DNA of 64,000 nucleotides, taken from positions 1 through 64,000 of the forward strand of contig CAJNDS010002838.1 in the NCBI GenBank assembly GCA_905221605.1, in the 5' to 3' direction. Origin of the DNA: Symbiodinium natans (lineage: Eukaryota > Sar > Dinophyceae > Suessiales > Symbiodiniaceae). Below the pieces are notes generated by a model. It had not been told where the DNA came from. It saw only the letters and a list, made by a program, of their open reading frames with translations, and did not search any database. This document shows, one piece after another, positions 47,628-58,689 of the stretch. A program made the translations under genes and the position numbers. Within the stretch, counting starts at the first letter, position 1. Each line of letters opens with the position of its first letter.

Positions 47628-47990
47628 CTTGCTGACGATTCTGTCGTCGTCGTCACGCTCTCTTCCTGACAGCAGCTCGGCAATGTCAGTTTCTAGCAGG
47701 ATGCCATCAGACCCACACAGTCTACTACCTGCCGCAAATTCAGCTGCATGCTCCAGGCCTCGAATTTCATCGAGGATGGACTCGCTTGGGAAATCGTGCC
47801 TCGAAAGCCGCCAGCATTAGAACTAGCAGAAGTCTTAGTCAGGGATGAGAAACGTAGTACTAGTCACTGTAGTCCTCTCCAAACTGAATTGCATCCGTCT
47901 TGATGCCGAGGCACGGCAGCCACTCGCGTGTGTCGTCGAAATTCCCCAGGCCCTCTGGCGAAACTTGGTACTCCTCCGGGCAAAAACACC
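47628..47990 (-). CDS. Two exons of an unknown soluble protein
   Basis: Exon 47990-47875 (CFCPEEYQVSPEGLGNFDDT then REWLPCLGIKTDAIQFGE) and exon 47780-47628 (SILDEIRGLEHAAEFAAGSR, CGSDGILLETDIAELLSGRE, RDDDDRIVSK) join in phase through a GA-AG intron. An upstream piece (about 48120-48000, NVARSQQLDGRSMINHVARM) may precede them. The product is acidic, and no family is recognised. A hydrophobic reading (AFVAKSFSIMAMIGIH followed by gtgagt) near 47.45 kb could be a further exon. Confidence 0.5.
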
Positions 47991-48640
47991 CTGAAAAGCT
48001 GTGCACAAGCCCGAAGTTTAGTATCCACATTCTCGCCACATGGTTTATCATGCTTCTCCCATCCAGTTGCTGTGACCTCGCCACATTTTCGGGCCCATCG
48101 GAAAGAACCAGCCATCTTCTAAAATTGCGCTCACAACCCAAGCCCTGACTAAGGACCCCAAACCCTTCGTTGCTGGGCCGGCCAGCTCCTCCCACGCAGC
48201 TTCCAGGCCGGCCACTAATCTGCAGCAGCCATCCTTGGCTGCTATTTGTGGGCTAGTGCGGGATGGTTGTTTTTGCCACCTGCTCTGGCTGGACGAACCC
48301 CCCTACACCAAGTAATTCACAAGTAGCACAAGGCTCCAGAAGTGTCCCCCCCTGTCGGATGTCACGAATGTCCCTTCGGAAGTGTCTAATTCCACCCCTC
48401 AGGAGTGCTGTCAAGCGGCCATGACCTGGCGGCCTCGAGATATGTGGGCTTATGGGATGAGTATCTGCATTCTGCAAAAGGACGCGGCACCGTTTGCGAC
48501 AGCAACAACGGTAGTATTCGGAAATCGATCTTTGGTGAGGCTGAGAGAGGCACTTGCGAGCTCCTGCGCTTGGATTTTAATCAGCCCAAAAACTTCAGAG
48601 GCTTGCCAGCTCAAAGATGCTCAAAGCCTCCCCCAAGTGC

Positions 48641-48663
48641 CCCCCCCCCCCCCCCCCCCCCCC
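48641..48663. repeat. Poly-C tract
   Basis: 23 consecutive C, isolated and not flanked by the hairpin tail seen elsewhere. Confidence 0.9.
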
Positions 48664-48689
48664 GTGATCTGGGCTAAAAACTGTATGGA

Positions 48690-49100
48690 GTTCAGGTTCG
48701 ATAAAGTTTCTTTTTTTAAGGCTTTGACTGTCTCTCTGGCGTTGCTCGTGCTTTAACCGCTTACATTCGGACAAACCAGGCGAGGAACGGGTGTAAGTGT
48801 AAGTGTTCAGGAATGCCAGGATGGCATGGCAAAAGTTCACGTTAGATCTTCCGAAGCTGCCGAGCAGCGGGTATCCCGACGCGGCATGAATGCGGACATG
48901 CTGCCTGCCTGAACAGCTCAGCATAGACACAGTGTCAGGCTCACATTTTGGAGGCGCTGTGTCCCTAAACTTCGACTCTTCCGAAACTCTGCCTCGACCG
49001 GTCTAGCATGTGCGGAGCCCAACCTCACCTCATCGAGCGATGAGTGCAGGTCGCTCCAGTCTTCAGCTCGAGCAAGGTCTAAGGCCCACAGGTCCAGCAA
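48690..49100 (-). CDS. Putative exons, unknown
   Basis: Exon 49100-49029 reads LLDLWALDLARAEDWSDLHS followed by SLDE and a gtgagg donor; a further reading about 48890-48700 (GYPLLGSFGRSNVNFCHAIL then AFLNTYTYTRSSPGLSECK) is protein-like. Same strand as neighbours; no family recognised. Confidence 0.4.
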
Positions 49101-49465
49101 CTCCTAACCGCGCAGGAGACTTGCATGACGAGGCATTGGGCATGAACGTGTCGTGGTGAGAGGTCCAAACGTTACGCGCATCGGAAGGTAGGCTGCTTCG
49201 GACAATGCTGTCTACTTAGTCTACTTCAGATACTCCTAAATTGCACGCTGGCTCACTAGCATGTCGTCCTGCTTGCGGTTTTTCTCATGGAGGAACAATG
49301 CAAAGTCTGCCTGGGCAAGCTGGGACAAGTCGTATGATGCAGTGCTATACACTATACATCCTGGCATCTTCCTGGCATCCCCTGGTGGTTGCTGCGGGCA
49401 CTAGATTTTGGGAGCATCTGCCTCGGCGTCTTCAAGCTTCGGCTTCAGCTACAGTACTACACTTA

Positions 49466-50319
49466 CTACACCTCGGCTGCAGGTCTTGGAGTGCGGCTCA
49501 CTGCACCTACCTTCCCAGTAGAATGCTTCTTGAGGCGGCGCTTCGATCGCGGTCGGTCCTCCACCAGAGCTCCCTTTCGCTTCTCGCGGTCCAAGTTCCG
49601 CTTCAACCAGGTCCGGACTGCTTGCCGCGTCCGAGCAGCATACAGCACTTCGCCAGACCGATCCAAAACCCGAAACATTGACCGCCCGTCGCTGCTGCCG
49701 CTGCTGCGGCCAAGCCTCGATGGTGAAGGTGGGATGGTAATGCCGGCTGGGGAACTCGGAAAGGCTGTCGTGGCCAGCTCTGTAACATCAGGGCTGCCAA
49801 GGCCACGGCTTTTCATCGGCGCTGGCCAGGGATCAAGTTCACAAAACAGGTTGCACACACTGCTCCTGCAGCAACGACAGCAGCACGCCTCCTCGTCGCC
49901 CACACCATCCCCAAGTGACTGCGGCCTGTCACTGTCGACCAGAACCCACCACGCCAGCATCCCAAGAATAAAGGTCCCTGCGCAGATGATGACGAACACA
50001 CCCACAACTCCCACGCATTGGATGTGGTAGGTGAAAGATCGCCCGTACAGCACCAGACTGTACACAGCCAGACCAAGTGCTGTTGCCTTGATGGTGCGCC
50101 CGAAGCATCCCATTCTGGCACCAAGCCACTCGAACCAGCTCAGCTTGCATGCGCAGAAGAGGCAGCCACCGAAATCCACCATCATGTACATGCTTATGCA
50201 GAGCACAACCAAGGACCAAAAAGCATCCAGGCTCTCTGCTGTTGGACAAGTAGGTAAAGCTTTCGGCTTGCCAAGAGTTCGCACTGCGAGGAGGAAGCCC
50301 AGACTCAAGAGCCGAATGC
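49466..50319 (-). CDS. Four-span membrane protein, last exon, unknown
   Basis: One long exon after an acceptor (gcgcctag) ends in TAG at 49466, giving about 284 residues. Four hydrophobic segments are visible (LLSLGFLLAV; FWSLVVLCISMYMMV; ATALGLAVYSLVLYG; GVFVIICAGTFILGMLAWWV), then a Cys-rich stretch (CCCRCCRSSVC), a Ser/Pro-rich linker and a basic tail (AVRTWLKRNLDREKRKG; RSKRRLKK). The Cys cluster next to the membrane could be acylated (inference). No family is recognised and the N-terminus lies upstream. Confidence 0.6.
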
Positions 50320-50699
50320 CTAGGCGCGAGCCACCAACAGAAGCAGGGAACAAGGCAGAACAACAATGTCAAGAACACCACAAACACCTGCCTTCCAACT
50401 GCCTAGGACCTACACATCCAGATATTTGCCATACAGCATCGCACCGGGGGACCCCATATTGCGCAGTGCTCCTCACCCTGCGATGCCGATGCCACGGTGC
50501 GGCGCGAGGAGATCGCCATAGCGGGGCAGCTACGTACGGCGGAGCTGGCATTCTCAGGGTCACAGGCTTAGAATGGCTTATGACGTTTTATGACGACTCT
50601 TGCACAGTCACCGAATCCTGGATCCCCCTACATCTCCCCAAAATCAACAGATCTTTGTGGCTTGGGTACTTGGTTTGCGAGCATGGCTCAGCATGACCG

Positions 50700-51205
50700 G
50701 CTCAGGTTTCAGAACGGATGACGTCAACTCACGAAGGGCCCGGCCAGGAGCCGGCCATCCCTAGCGAGGCGCTGCGGGAGGTCGGAGTCTGCGGCCTGGT
50801 GTGGGCGGATTGTTTGGGACATCAGGTGGAGCCATGATTGAGCAATTGAGCACTGACAGTGACTGACGGTGCACCATGACCTCCGCTCCGCGTCTCGATG
50901 TCAACTGGGCTATTCAATAGGCTATTCAGATCTTTTCAGCTTCCATGCATCAGGTCGAGCTCACCCGCCAGATTTTGCGGCTGCGCGAATTGTGCATACA
51001 AGTGGACTGTGCGCCAGCAGATGTTGACTGGACATATACATACCATGAAAACAGAAACGGGCGACGACTGTGATCTCAGAATCTCAGCCGTGGGTGTGCG
51101 CCTTCGAACTTTCTCTCAGGCAACCGCTGAAACAGGAAGCACACCAGCAAAATGTAGGCTGTCTCCTCTGCGCAAGAAGACCTTCAAATTGCCTGCAATC
51201 GTCAG
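50700..51205. other. Intergenic, nothing seen
   Basis: Between the stop of the first EF-hand gene and the membrane-protein exon. A few open frames but no motif or exon signals I trust. Confidence 0.3.
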
Positions 51206-51211
51206 CGAACT

Positions 51212-52044
51212 TTACAACACTGTGCAGCACTGGTTTTCCTGCTTCTTCTTCTCCACAAAAGCAAACCAAAGCGACGTGGCCCTTGCAATCTCCATCTTGT
51301 TGAGCTCGCCATCACCCATTACGTCCGCTTCCTGTTGAAGCTCAAGGAATCAAACTGAGCAAGCTTAAAAGCTTCACGAGTTTCACACCGAAAGGCACTG
51401 AGGTCTACTATGCCTATTCAATTCTTGCCACATGTCTGGGACCCTTTGGCGCCAAAAAGACTGAAACGTCAAATCTTAGGTTCGGGGCATTCTTTTTTTG
51501 GGGGGAGAGACGGGTGAATTATGAACTCCTTCATGACCCAGTCCGCTTCTGCATCTTCTACTTCCATCCCTCCGTTGAGGTCGGTGAGGTACTGCTTGAG
51601 CTCTTCCTTGGAAAGCTTGCCTGTCTTGGAGACATCATACTTTTCAAGCTTGGACTCGAACAACTGGCGATGTTCCGTGAAGGTGTGCCAGCAAGAGAGA
51701 AGCTCCTCCAATTCCGACACCTCGATGGAGTCATCTCCAGCCTTGTCATAACACTTGAGGAGGAAGTCAACTTGATCTTCGCTGGGAGGCGTCCCAGGTG
51801 GCGTGGAGGAGTCAGTGTCCGTCAGGAGCTTCACGACTTGGCCTCGTTCTAGCTTACCGGTCTTGTTCGTGTCGTATGCCTTGATGATCTTGTTGAGCTT
51901 GACCTTGCGCTGATATTCGCGCCAAGCGGCTTCCTGACGCTTCTGCTCTGCGGCGGATACTGGTGTTGGACGGTAGCCATGGTTGTGTTTCTGTTTGCTG
52001 GCTCGCCTGGCAGCTAGAATGGCAGCAACGTTGCCCACAGGCAT
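51212..52044 (-). CDS. EF-hand calcium-binding protein, paralogue 1, with CaaX box
   Basis: Two exons, 52044-51529 and 51331-51212, give 211 residues. Start chosen at MPVG because paralogue 2 aligns from its own MSVG. EF loops: residues 58-69 (DTNKTGKLERGQ, non-standard position 12), 100-111 (DKAGDDSIEVSE), 137-148 (DVSKTGKLSKEE, standard) and 175-186 (DVMGDGELNKME). The N-terminal 50 residues are basic and helical (AAILAARRASKQK; WREYQRKVKLNKI). The C-terminus ends CCTVL, so the last four (CTVL) form a CaaX prenylation signal of the geranylgeranyl type, suggesting a membrane-attached Ca2+ sensor (inference). The 197-bp intron falls in the fourth EF hand after residue 172 and is GA-AG. Paralogue 2 lies 2 kb upstream on the same strand without this intron. 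Confidence 0.9.
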
Positions 52045-52259
52045 GGCTCTGTTCGAGGCTGTGGATGGAGCCCCGGACGCAGCTGGCACACAGTTGTGTA
52101 GCAAGCTCTACCGAAAACAAACGGTGCTCTTGCTACACGCTCATAATGGCTTTGCTCATCCTGTGACAAATAAAGATACCTCCAAGTCCCCAAACCTCTG
52201 TTACGCACTTGATCGCACTTGAGCCGAAGGCCGAGGAAAGAGAACTGACGAACACGCTC

Positions 52260-53020
52260 GGCCCTTATGGCCCTCATGGGCCTTCCCTACTTGTAGACGC
52301 ATAGATTGTGTAGACACCGAACGGGCACAGCAATGGCCTCCGAGACCTGCTCCAGCTGCCGGACCGAGTTAACCTCTCGTCTCGAAGCAAGAAAAGAAGG
52401 AAGCACTCTCTCTCTCTCTTACAAAAGGAAGCGTTGGTTCATTGGATTTGCTCCCTTTTTCTGGGGGCTGCAATGGTCGCAATGGCCTGCAGGGAGTGTG
52501 GACGGGTCCAAACTTTAGTCCAAACGAAGTCAGCCGAGACACCACCTGAGCCGAGGTGTCATGGGACAGGCAGACGCCCATCGTTAGCCGCAGCCGGGCG
52601 ACATGAGGCCCACGATGCTGCACAGGGCCAGCACTTGGTATTGTGGTATATTGTGGTTTCATGGCAGGGGCTTTCTCGACCTTTACATTGAGTTCAGCTT
52701 TTTGTCTTCCTGGGCGTCTTCAAGATTGGCGGAGGCGCGGTTGGGGGTACAAGAATTTCGAATGAAGCTGCAATTCGTTAGCCTCGCACTTCGCCGGCCT
52801 TCAGTTCCAGTAGTTTGTTCAGTCCGGACTTCTCTCCTAGACTAGACTCTAGACTGACTAAACTGCGCAGAAGACAGCTCTACCGTCAAGCGGACAAAAG
52901 CTTGGACTCTTGAAACTTATTGACCATCGAGCTTTTCAGCGGGGAAACCCAAATCGGGACTGTGGGCGCCAAACTCTCCCCCCCCCCTCTCTTCAGATTC
53001 CCGACATGGCACTTGATCTC
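52260..53020. other. Intergenic, nothing seen
   Basis: Upstream of EF-hand paralogue 1. No motif or reliable exon. A C run (52979-52987) is the only feature. Confidence 0.3.
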
Positions 53021-53227
53021 ATGATCTAGGTTGCTTGGTCCGGAAATGCATCTGTCCCGAAGATTAAAATTTCCTTTCGCTGAACCTTAGCGCTCCTCAT
53101 CACGCACTTCTGAACTTGAAACCTTGTGAGTGCAGAGTTCAGTTTAGGGTTGAGTGCAAGACTCAGTCCAAGGCTGAGCTGAGGATTAAGGTCAGGACTG
53201 AAAGGTCCTGAGTAGAGGACTACGTGA

Positions 53228-53945
53228 CTGCAGTCGCTGCGGACTCTAGACTTGCACGAGACTGTCCAGGAACCTTCGCTAGTCCTGCGCATCTTGTTGC
53301 CACAAACACGGACTTCCTGAAGAGCAAGCCGGCGCTTTGCATCAAGACTCTCGACAAACCGAATTTCCTTGTTCACGGATCTGTCGTGGACGCTGACATG
53401 TCATGGAAATGTATTTTATGCGAATTCCTTTCAAGGATGTTTAGATCAAAACCCAGATATCGGACAGAACAGGCCAAGGAGGGCCTCGATGACCCTCAGA
53501 CAAAGTTGCAAACAAGAACACAAGGAAGCTGCGAAGGAGCTACCTTTCGCAACGATTGCTTCTGCAACGAGCTCTGCTTCCTGCCTGATTCAGCAGTCTG
53601 CAGTTTTGCGACGGGTTGACTAGCAGAAACTTTTCGGGCGCCTGTTGATTCAGAAACGATCGAACAGAACGCAAAGCTGCAAGCTCGCTCTGGACGATCT
53701 GCAGGCCGAAAAGATTCTGGCGTACAGAGCCAGTGAGGCAAGCCAAAAGTTGCTTCATCCGGCTAGAACAGGCTCCGAGACAATCGCAAACTGACTGCCT
53801 TGGAATGCCAAGCTTTCACATCGGGTCTGACACAGTTGCTTCAGACTTTTGACAACAGAGCTAAAGATAGCTGAAGTGCCATGTCGCCTAACTGCTGCAT
53901 CTGCTTCAAAGTGTACTATGTCCTGGCCTGTGCTTGTTGACAAAC
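53228..53945 (-). CDS. Putative exons between the EF-hand genes, unknown
   Basis: Three minus-strand readings look coding: about 53930-53770 (QDIVHFEADAAVRRHGTSAI then FSSVVKSLKQLCQTRCESLA), 53758-53600 (MKQLLACLTGSVRQNLFGLQ then IVQSELAALRSVRSFLNQQA) and 53376-53228 (EIRFVESLDAKRRLALQEVR then VCGNKMRRTSEGSW). They are in different frames and would need splicing; acceptors are not certain. No domain recognised, and no EF hand, so this is a separate gene between the two paralogues. Confidence 0.4.
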
Positions 53946-54056
53946 CTTGTACAATGCCCCTGGAAGGTCTTCTGAGTTATCTTACAAGCGTGCTAACGAC
54001 GACGACATGGATGTGGCCGAGGGCCTTAAAACTTCTATGGAGGTACTCAAGACATC

Positions 54057-54867
54057 TCAAGACGTGGTGCAACACTGGCTCTGAGGTTTCTTGCCAACGT
54101 AGCCATACCACAGCGCTGTTGCTAGCTCAAGCTCCATCTTGTTGAGTCCACCGTCACGGATGACGTCAGAGGTTGTCATGACCCAGTCCACATCGGTTTG
54201 CTGTACATCGTGGCCACCGTTAAGCTCAGTGAGATAAGCCTTCAGCTCTTCTTTTGAGAGCTTCCCAGTCTTTGAGAGATCATACTTCGCCAACTTCTCG
54301 TCAAAGATGCGCCGCTTTTCGCTAAACGTGTACCAGCAAGACAGAAGCTCCTCCAACTCCTTCGTCCTAATGGAACCGTCTTCCTTCACCTCACAGAGCT
54401 TCAGTAGGAACTCCACCTGTTCCTCGGCTCGGGACAATCCACAAGAACAGACCTGTGGTTTCATGTTCACCGGCCAGGCAGTTTGCATTAACACCTTAGG
54501 CCCTACAACCCAGGCGGCTTAGGTGCGAAACGGATATATTGAGAATATGATCAGGAAGAGAGATAAAGCGTGGCTGCCCTGAAGCATTCTGGTGAGCTTC
54601 CTCAGTCGGAGGAACCCCTGGAGGTGTTGAGGAGTCTGTGTCAGTTAACAGCAGCACTAACTGGGCCCGTTCCAGGCTGCCCTTCCCATGCACGTCATAG
54701 TCCTTGATCGTAAAGTGCAGCCGTGCCTTTCGCTGTAACTCGCGGACCGATGCTTCGTGCCGGTCGTAGCCGTACGTGTACTGAGTTGATCGGTAACCGA
54801 ACATGCCAGTCGAGGCGGACGTGGAAGCACATCCGCGGCGGGCGGCCAGAACAGCCCCCACAGACAT
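54057..54867 (-). CDS. EF-hand calcium-binding protein, paralogue 2, with CaaX box
   Basis: Exons 54867-54601 and 54422-54057 give 210 residues that align along their whole length with paralogue 1. EF loops read DVHGKGSLERAQ, EVKEDGSIRTKE, DLSKTGKLSKEE and DVIRDGGLNKME. The only intron (178 bp, GA-AG) falls after residue 89, between the first two EF hands; paralogue 1 is uninterrupted there, and this gene is uninterrupted where paralogue 1 has its intron. The C-terminus ends CCTTS, last four CTTS, a farnesyl-type CaaX box. Start MSVG chosen by homology; the frame is open further upstream to 55017. Confidence 0.9.
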
Positions 54868-55499
54868 GGCGTCCCGAACGTTGTCGTATCTTAGGCAATT
54901 GCGTTGATGAGTCGTACCGGGTCGTACCGCCGGCTTCAGTTCTTGGTAGGGTAGCTGGTACTGCCGCTTGCCGCTAAGAAACCTTGGCTTGAACCAGACA
55001 GCTTCGGGCAGATCCAAGTCCCCCGCACCAGAACTTCACCAGTCAACCCAACAACGCACTGATCCCGATTGTGAGACCTTCAAGCCCTGCAAGATCCTAA
55101 TGGTCCGGCTCAAGTCGGATGCTCTTCTGTGTCTGTGACAACGGCATGGTTCTAAGGCAGTGTTTTCCATCTTTCTGCCGACCCCGGCAAGGCCCGTTTG
55201 AGGAGGGCAAACCCACAGACTTGCCGGTTTTTTTTCTGGATATGCTGGGACCATTCACCCCATAAGTATCGTGTGTTTGGAAGGCTTTTCCAGGCAGTTC
55301 CTTCGTAAAATGAACCAGGATAGGCAAGGGACCCCACAGTACGATTGGTGGTTTTGTTTGTTGTTTCGTTTCTTGCGGTGTCGTTGTTTTTCTGAGTTCT
55401 CATCTTCCCTTGGCTTTTATCATGTGCGGACCAAGACGCACCACGGATGTCTGTTGCGCTGCTTGCGTCCATGGTCATGGTTGCGTTTGCGTTGTTCTG

Positions 55500-56400
55500 C
55501 CTGTGTTGATGCGGTTGTTGTGTTGCTCTGTTGCTACGTCAATCTGCACGTGGCCGGCTGCGGGCAGCAGCCCCTGCCTTGGTGATGCTTCTCTTTGACT
55601 GCAATGCGCGAGCAACCTGCAATGATACATTCGCAGTGGCAAGTCTGCCTGTTGAGTCTCGCCCTGCTCAATGTCTAGGATTTCCTGAAGCCCTCCTAGC
55701 CAATTCAAAAGTGGCGGCCAAAAGCCCGAGGGCATGTCATTATCATGTCAATGACCAGGTGGGAGCCTTGCCTCCTGTAACAGGACAGCACTGAGTCCTT
55801 CAGCGTAATAAGCGCTTGGGTTTGATGATGCCATGGCAGTGGTCGCTGAGGTGCTAGCACAGTCGAGGCACTAATTGATCTACAGTCGCCGATAGAGCAG
55901 CTAGACCAAAGCAACCACGTCACTGGCTGGTGCAGCAAATTGCACGGAAAGCCACTCAGATCGCTCAAAGCGGACCTGTGGTTTGCTCAGCCATGGGGCA
56001 AGATGGTCCATTTCTGGGCTACTTGGGGTGCCCATGTCTTAGCGGCTGATCTGCAGATGTTTTTTGCTATACTTCCGACTTGGCCCGTGGCCTCCTTGCA
56101 CAGCATGCCAGAGTGCCTCTCCACAGCGCAGACTTCAACCACTTCGCCTGCAACCTGACCAGCACAGCCATCTTGCTCCAAGCACAAGGATTGGTGCAAC
56201 CACAACCAGTTCCTCGCATTGGGCCATGTATGCCAGGACACCCCATTCACTTCGAGAGAAAACACCCCCGCGTTAACATCGAGATCACGGAAACGAAGCG
56301 ATGATGTCGGCACCAACTTCGCCTCGGCTTGCACCGTCAGTGCAAAAGTGCTGCCGCAACCTGTCTGTGCTGCATCGCCTGAACCTAGACATGGATAGGA
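55500..56400 (-). CDS. Putative exons, unknown
   Basis: Readings about 56370-56090 (LRFRDLDVNAGVFSLEVNGV, SWHTWPNARNWLWLHQSLCL, VAGEVVEVCAVERHSGML) and 55735-55580 (GFWPPLLNWLGGLQEILDIE, QADLPLRMYHCRLLAHCSQ) look coding on the minus strand. Family unknown; joins not resolved. Confidence 0.35.
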
Positions 56401-56949
56401 TAAACGCAGCATGTTTAAAGGCTGTTTAGTGCAAGAGGGCATACGCCAGCCAGGCGACCCTCTCGCCGATCAATGCCCAACCCGAGCCGTAGATGAGCGG
56501 CACAAGCAACGCATAACCTGACGGCATGAAACAGACACTAGCAACACAGAGGTGAGAAACCAGCACATGGGCACAATTGCCTGGAGCGATTAGTTTCACG
56601 TTGTGTTGTTAACTTGGGCAGCCTTGGTGCAAGCTCGGCCTGCAGTTCAAATTTCTGGACATGCACGAAATGGCCCTGACTGACATTAAAAGGAGTCGAG
56701 GTTTGGCTGCCTTTGCGAAAGTAGGTAGTTTGCTGAATGCTTTCAAGCAGCTATGTCCTTCATATCCTCCCAAAACACTGAAGACGGATGAGGGCGTTGC
56801 GGCATCAAGCCACGTGAGCTTCCCACTATACCAGTCATAGACCTGCAGCTGGAACCAGAGTAAGTCACCGCCATGTCACGTCAACCATCGCCAATGCAAC
56901 ATCTTTCTGAGCGATACTTGCACAATGCTGAGCGCAAACCAGGTTGCTA

Positions 56950-58010
56950 CGTAGTCTCTCTCTTCGAGTCCTCAAGTCTGCGACATGCCCGATTCGGGAG
57001 GACCTTCTTGCAAGACACCCGTCCTGTCCGCATTACATCCCGCACGTGCAGAAGGCCCGGCTGATCCATGAACAAATAGAAGATTTTGAATGGGCGCACG
57101 GCCGAGCCGTAGCCTGAGAGTTCCTCCGAGGGACGATGTGTGGCTGTGGCTGGCAGAGCGCATCGCGGGATGAATTGCGACAAGCATGTGCTATGCGGCT
57201 AGGAATCGGAATACGTGAAGTAGTTGTGGCATCCAGCCTCGGCCCGTTTGCCACTTGTGGAGCAAACTGTTCTTTGGCTTTTGCGCTTAAGATGCTGTGA
57301 CTCTTCTTGGGCCCCAGACTGGGTCGACACCTAGGCAATCATGGCGCTATCACAAGATATCACAAGGTCATCTTGGTTTGCATTTGGAGCAATGTGAGCA
57401 TGTTCTCAAGGGCCTGCGTCGAAGCAGGACTCGAGAGGCATCACCGGACGATCCGGTTTCAACACCTTCAAGGGCTCAGATGTTGGTTCCATTTTTTGGG
57501 CGGTGCTCTCTTTTTGCCGCTTTTTTGCCGCTACTTCCGTCCATGGCCAAGATTTGCATATTGGAACGCAGCTGCACCTTACCATCAGCCCGGCAGGTGG
57601 ACATAACCCGAGTGGCGTTCAAAAGGTAGATGCCATCCTTAGAAAAGTCATTCGCGCAAATGCACACTGAGCCTTTACACAAAAACCAAATAGGCCGCGC
57701 TGCCGGGCTCTCTGCATCTACCACATGCAAGATGATTGTGCATGCTGCAGGACTCTGCCATCTGCAGGACTCTGCCATCTGCCAGCAAGGCTCCATTGGT
57801 CCCACACTCGCACCTGCGCGACTTTTCGGCAAGGCCGGGTGGCAAAGACAGCAGCATGCTTATGGTTGTGACACAGCCCCTGGCCTGACAATACTGCCAT
57901 TAGTGCAGCACGATTTGGAGCTGTTTCAGGGCCAACCACCTGGACAAAATTCGATTCTCCGAGAGAATGGATAACTGGATAACTCATACCTCTTTGATAG
58001 CACATCCCCA
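56950..58010 (-). CDS. Putative exons, unknown
   Basis: Readings about 58010-57880 (SNFVQVVGPETAPNRAALMA), 57690-57510 (FLCKGSVCICANDFSKDGIY then LLNATRVMSTCRADGKVQLR) and 57150-57020 (GYGSAVRPFKIFYLFMDQPG then LLHVRDVMRTGRVSCK) are protein-like on the minus strand. They may belong to one gene. No recognised domain. Confidence 0.35.
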
Positions 58011-58426
58011 GCAATTCCGAGCCTGGCCACCGACTTGTGGAAGATTGCCTAAGTCTCACTCGGATTAGCGCGGCTGGTCAAACTAAGCCGATAGGACGAT
58101 AGGCCTCGCGCAAAGGTCATACAGCAACAGGCCACAGGATAGCCATGCTTTGCCTACGCCTTAAGTGGGGCCGAGCAGCTCGAGTAAAAGCCTCAGCTGA
58201 GCAAACTTCGCGGCCCACCAGAATTGCTTGAATCTGGTCCATCGCGTGTAAACTTGATTTCAAGGAGCCGTCCTTGAATGGCAGAATTCCAATGGCCCAG
58301 TAGAACATGGACCTTACCAAGGGCTCCGCGACAGGCAGCGTAGCAGCTTGGGCTTGCCTTTAGAACTTGCATGCCCCATAAACGAACTCAAGTCCTACAA
58401 CCCAAATTGCCAAATTACCAAGGGCT

Positions 58427-58689
58427 TCAGAAGCAGAATTCTGGGAGAGAGTTGAGCTGCGGGGAGGTTCTGTCTGCCGAGGCCAGGCCTTCCACAAGCC
58501 TCTTCAAACCCAGCCCAGAGTCATAAGCCGATGTGGATGCTAATTCTGACTCCGGATTTGGTGGGGATGTAGTTTTTGAAGAAAGGCCGAGGTAGTCAGT
58601 CCGGAAGATGGCAGGAAAATATGCCGATTCAATGAATTGAAAGCCCGCTACAGAACAATCAAGACAACCTGCCGTTGCAAGGGGAAAAT
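58427..58689 (-). CDS. C-terminal exon, unknown
   Basis: After an acceptor (cttctgttgcag) the frame reads DFPLATAGCLDCSVAGFQFI, ESAYFPAIFRTDYLGL and a Ser-rich tail ending in a stop at 58427. No family recognised. The surrounding DNA (58.7-60.4 kb) looks poorer in G and C than the rest of the array. Confidence 0.45.

Noticed and set aside
47629-47820. Plus-strand Ser-rich ORF
   Set aside because: It is the antisense of a better minus-strand exon (47780-47628) that is acidic and spliced in phase.
55085-55105. ggctcaag on the plus strand as a spliced-leader relic
   Set aside because: Wrong strand for the neighbouring minus-strand genes and only eight bases of match.
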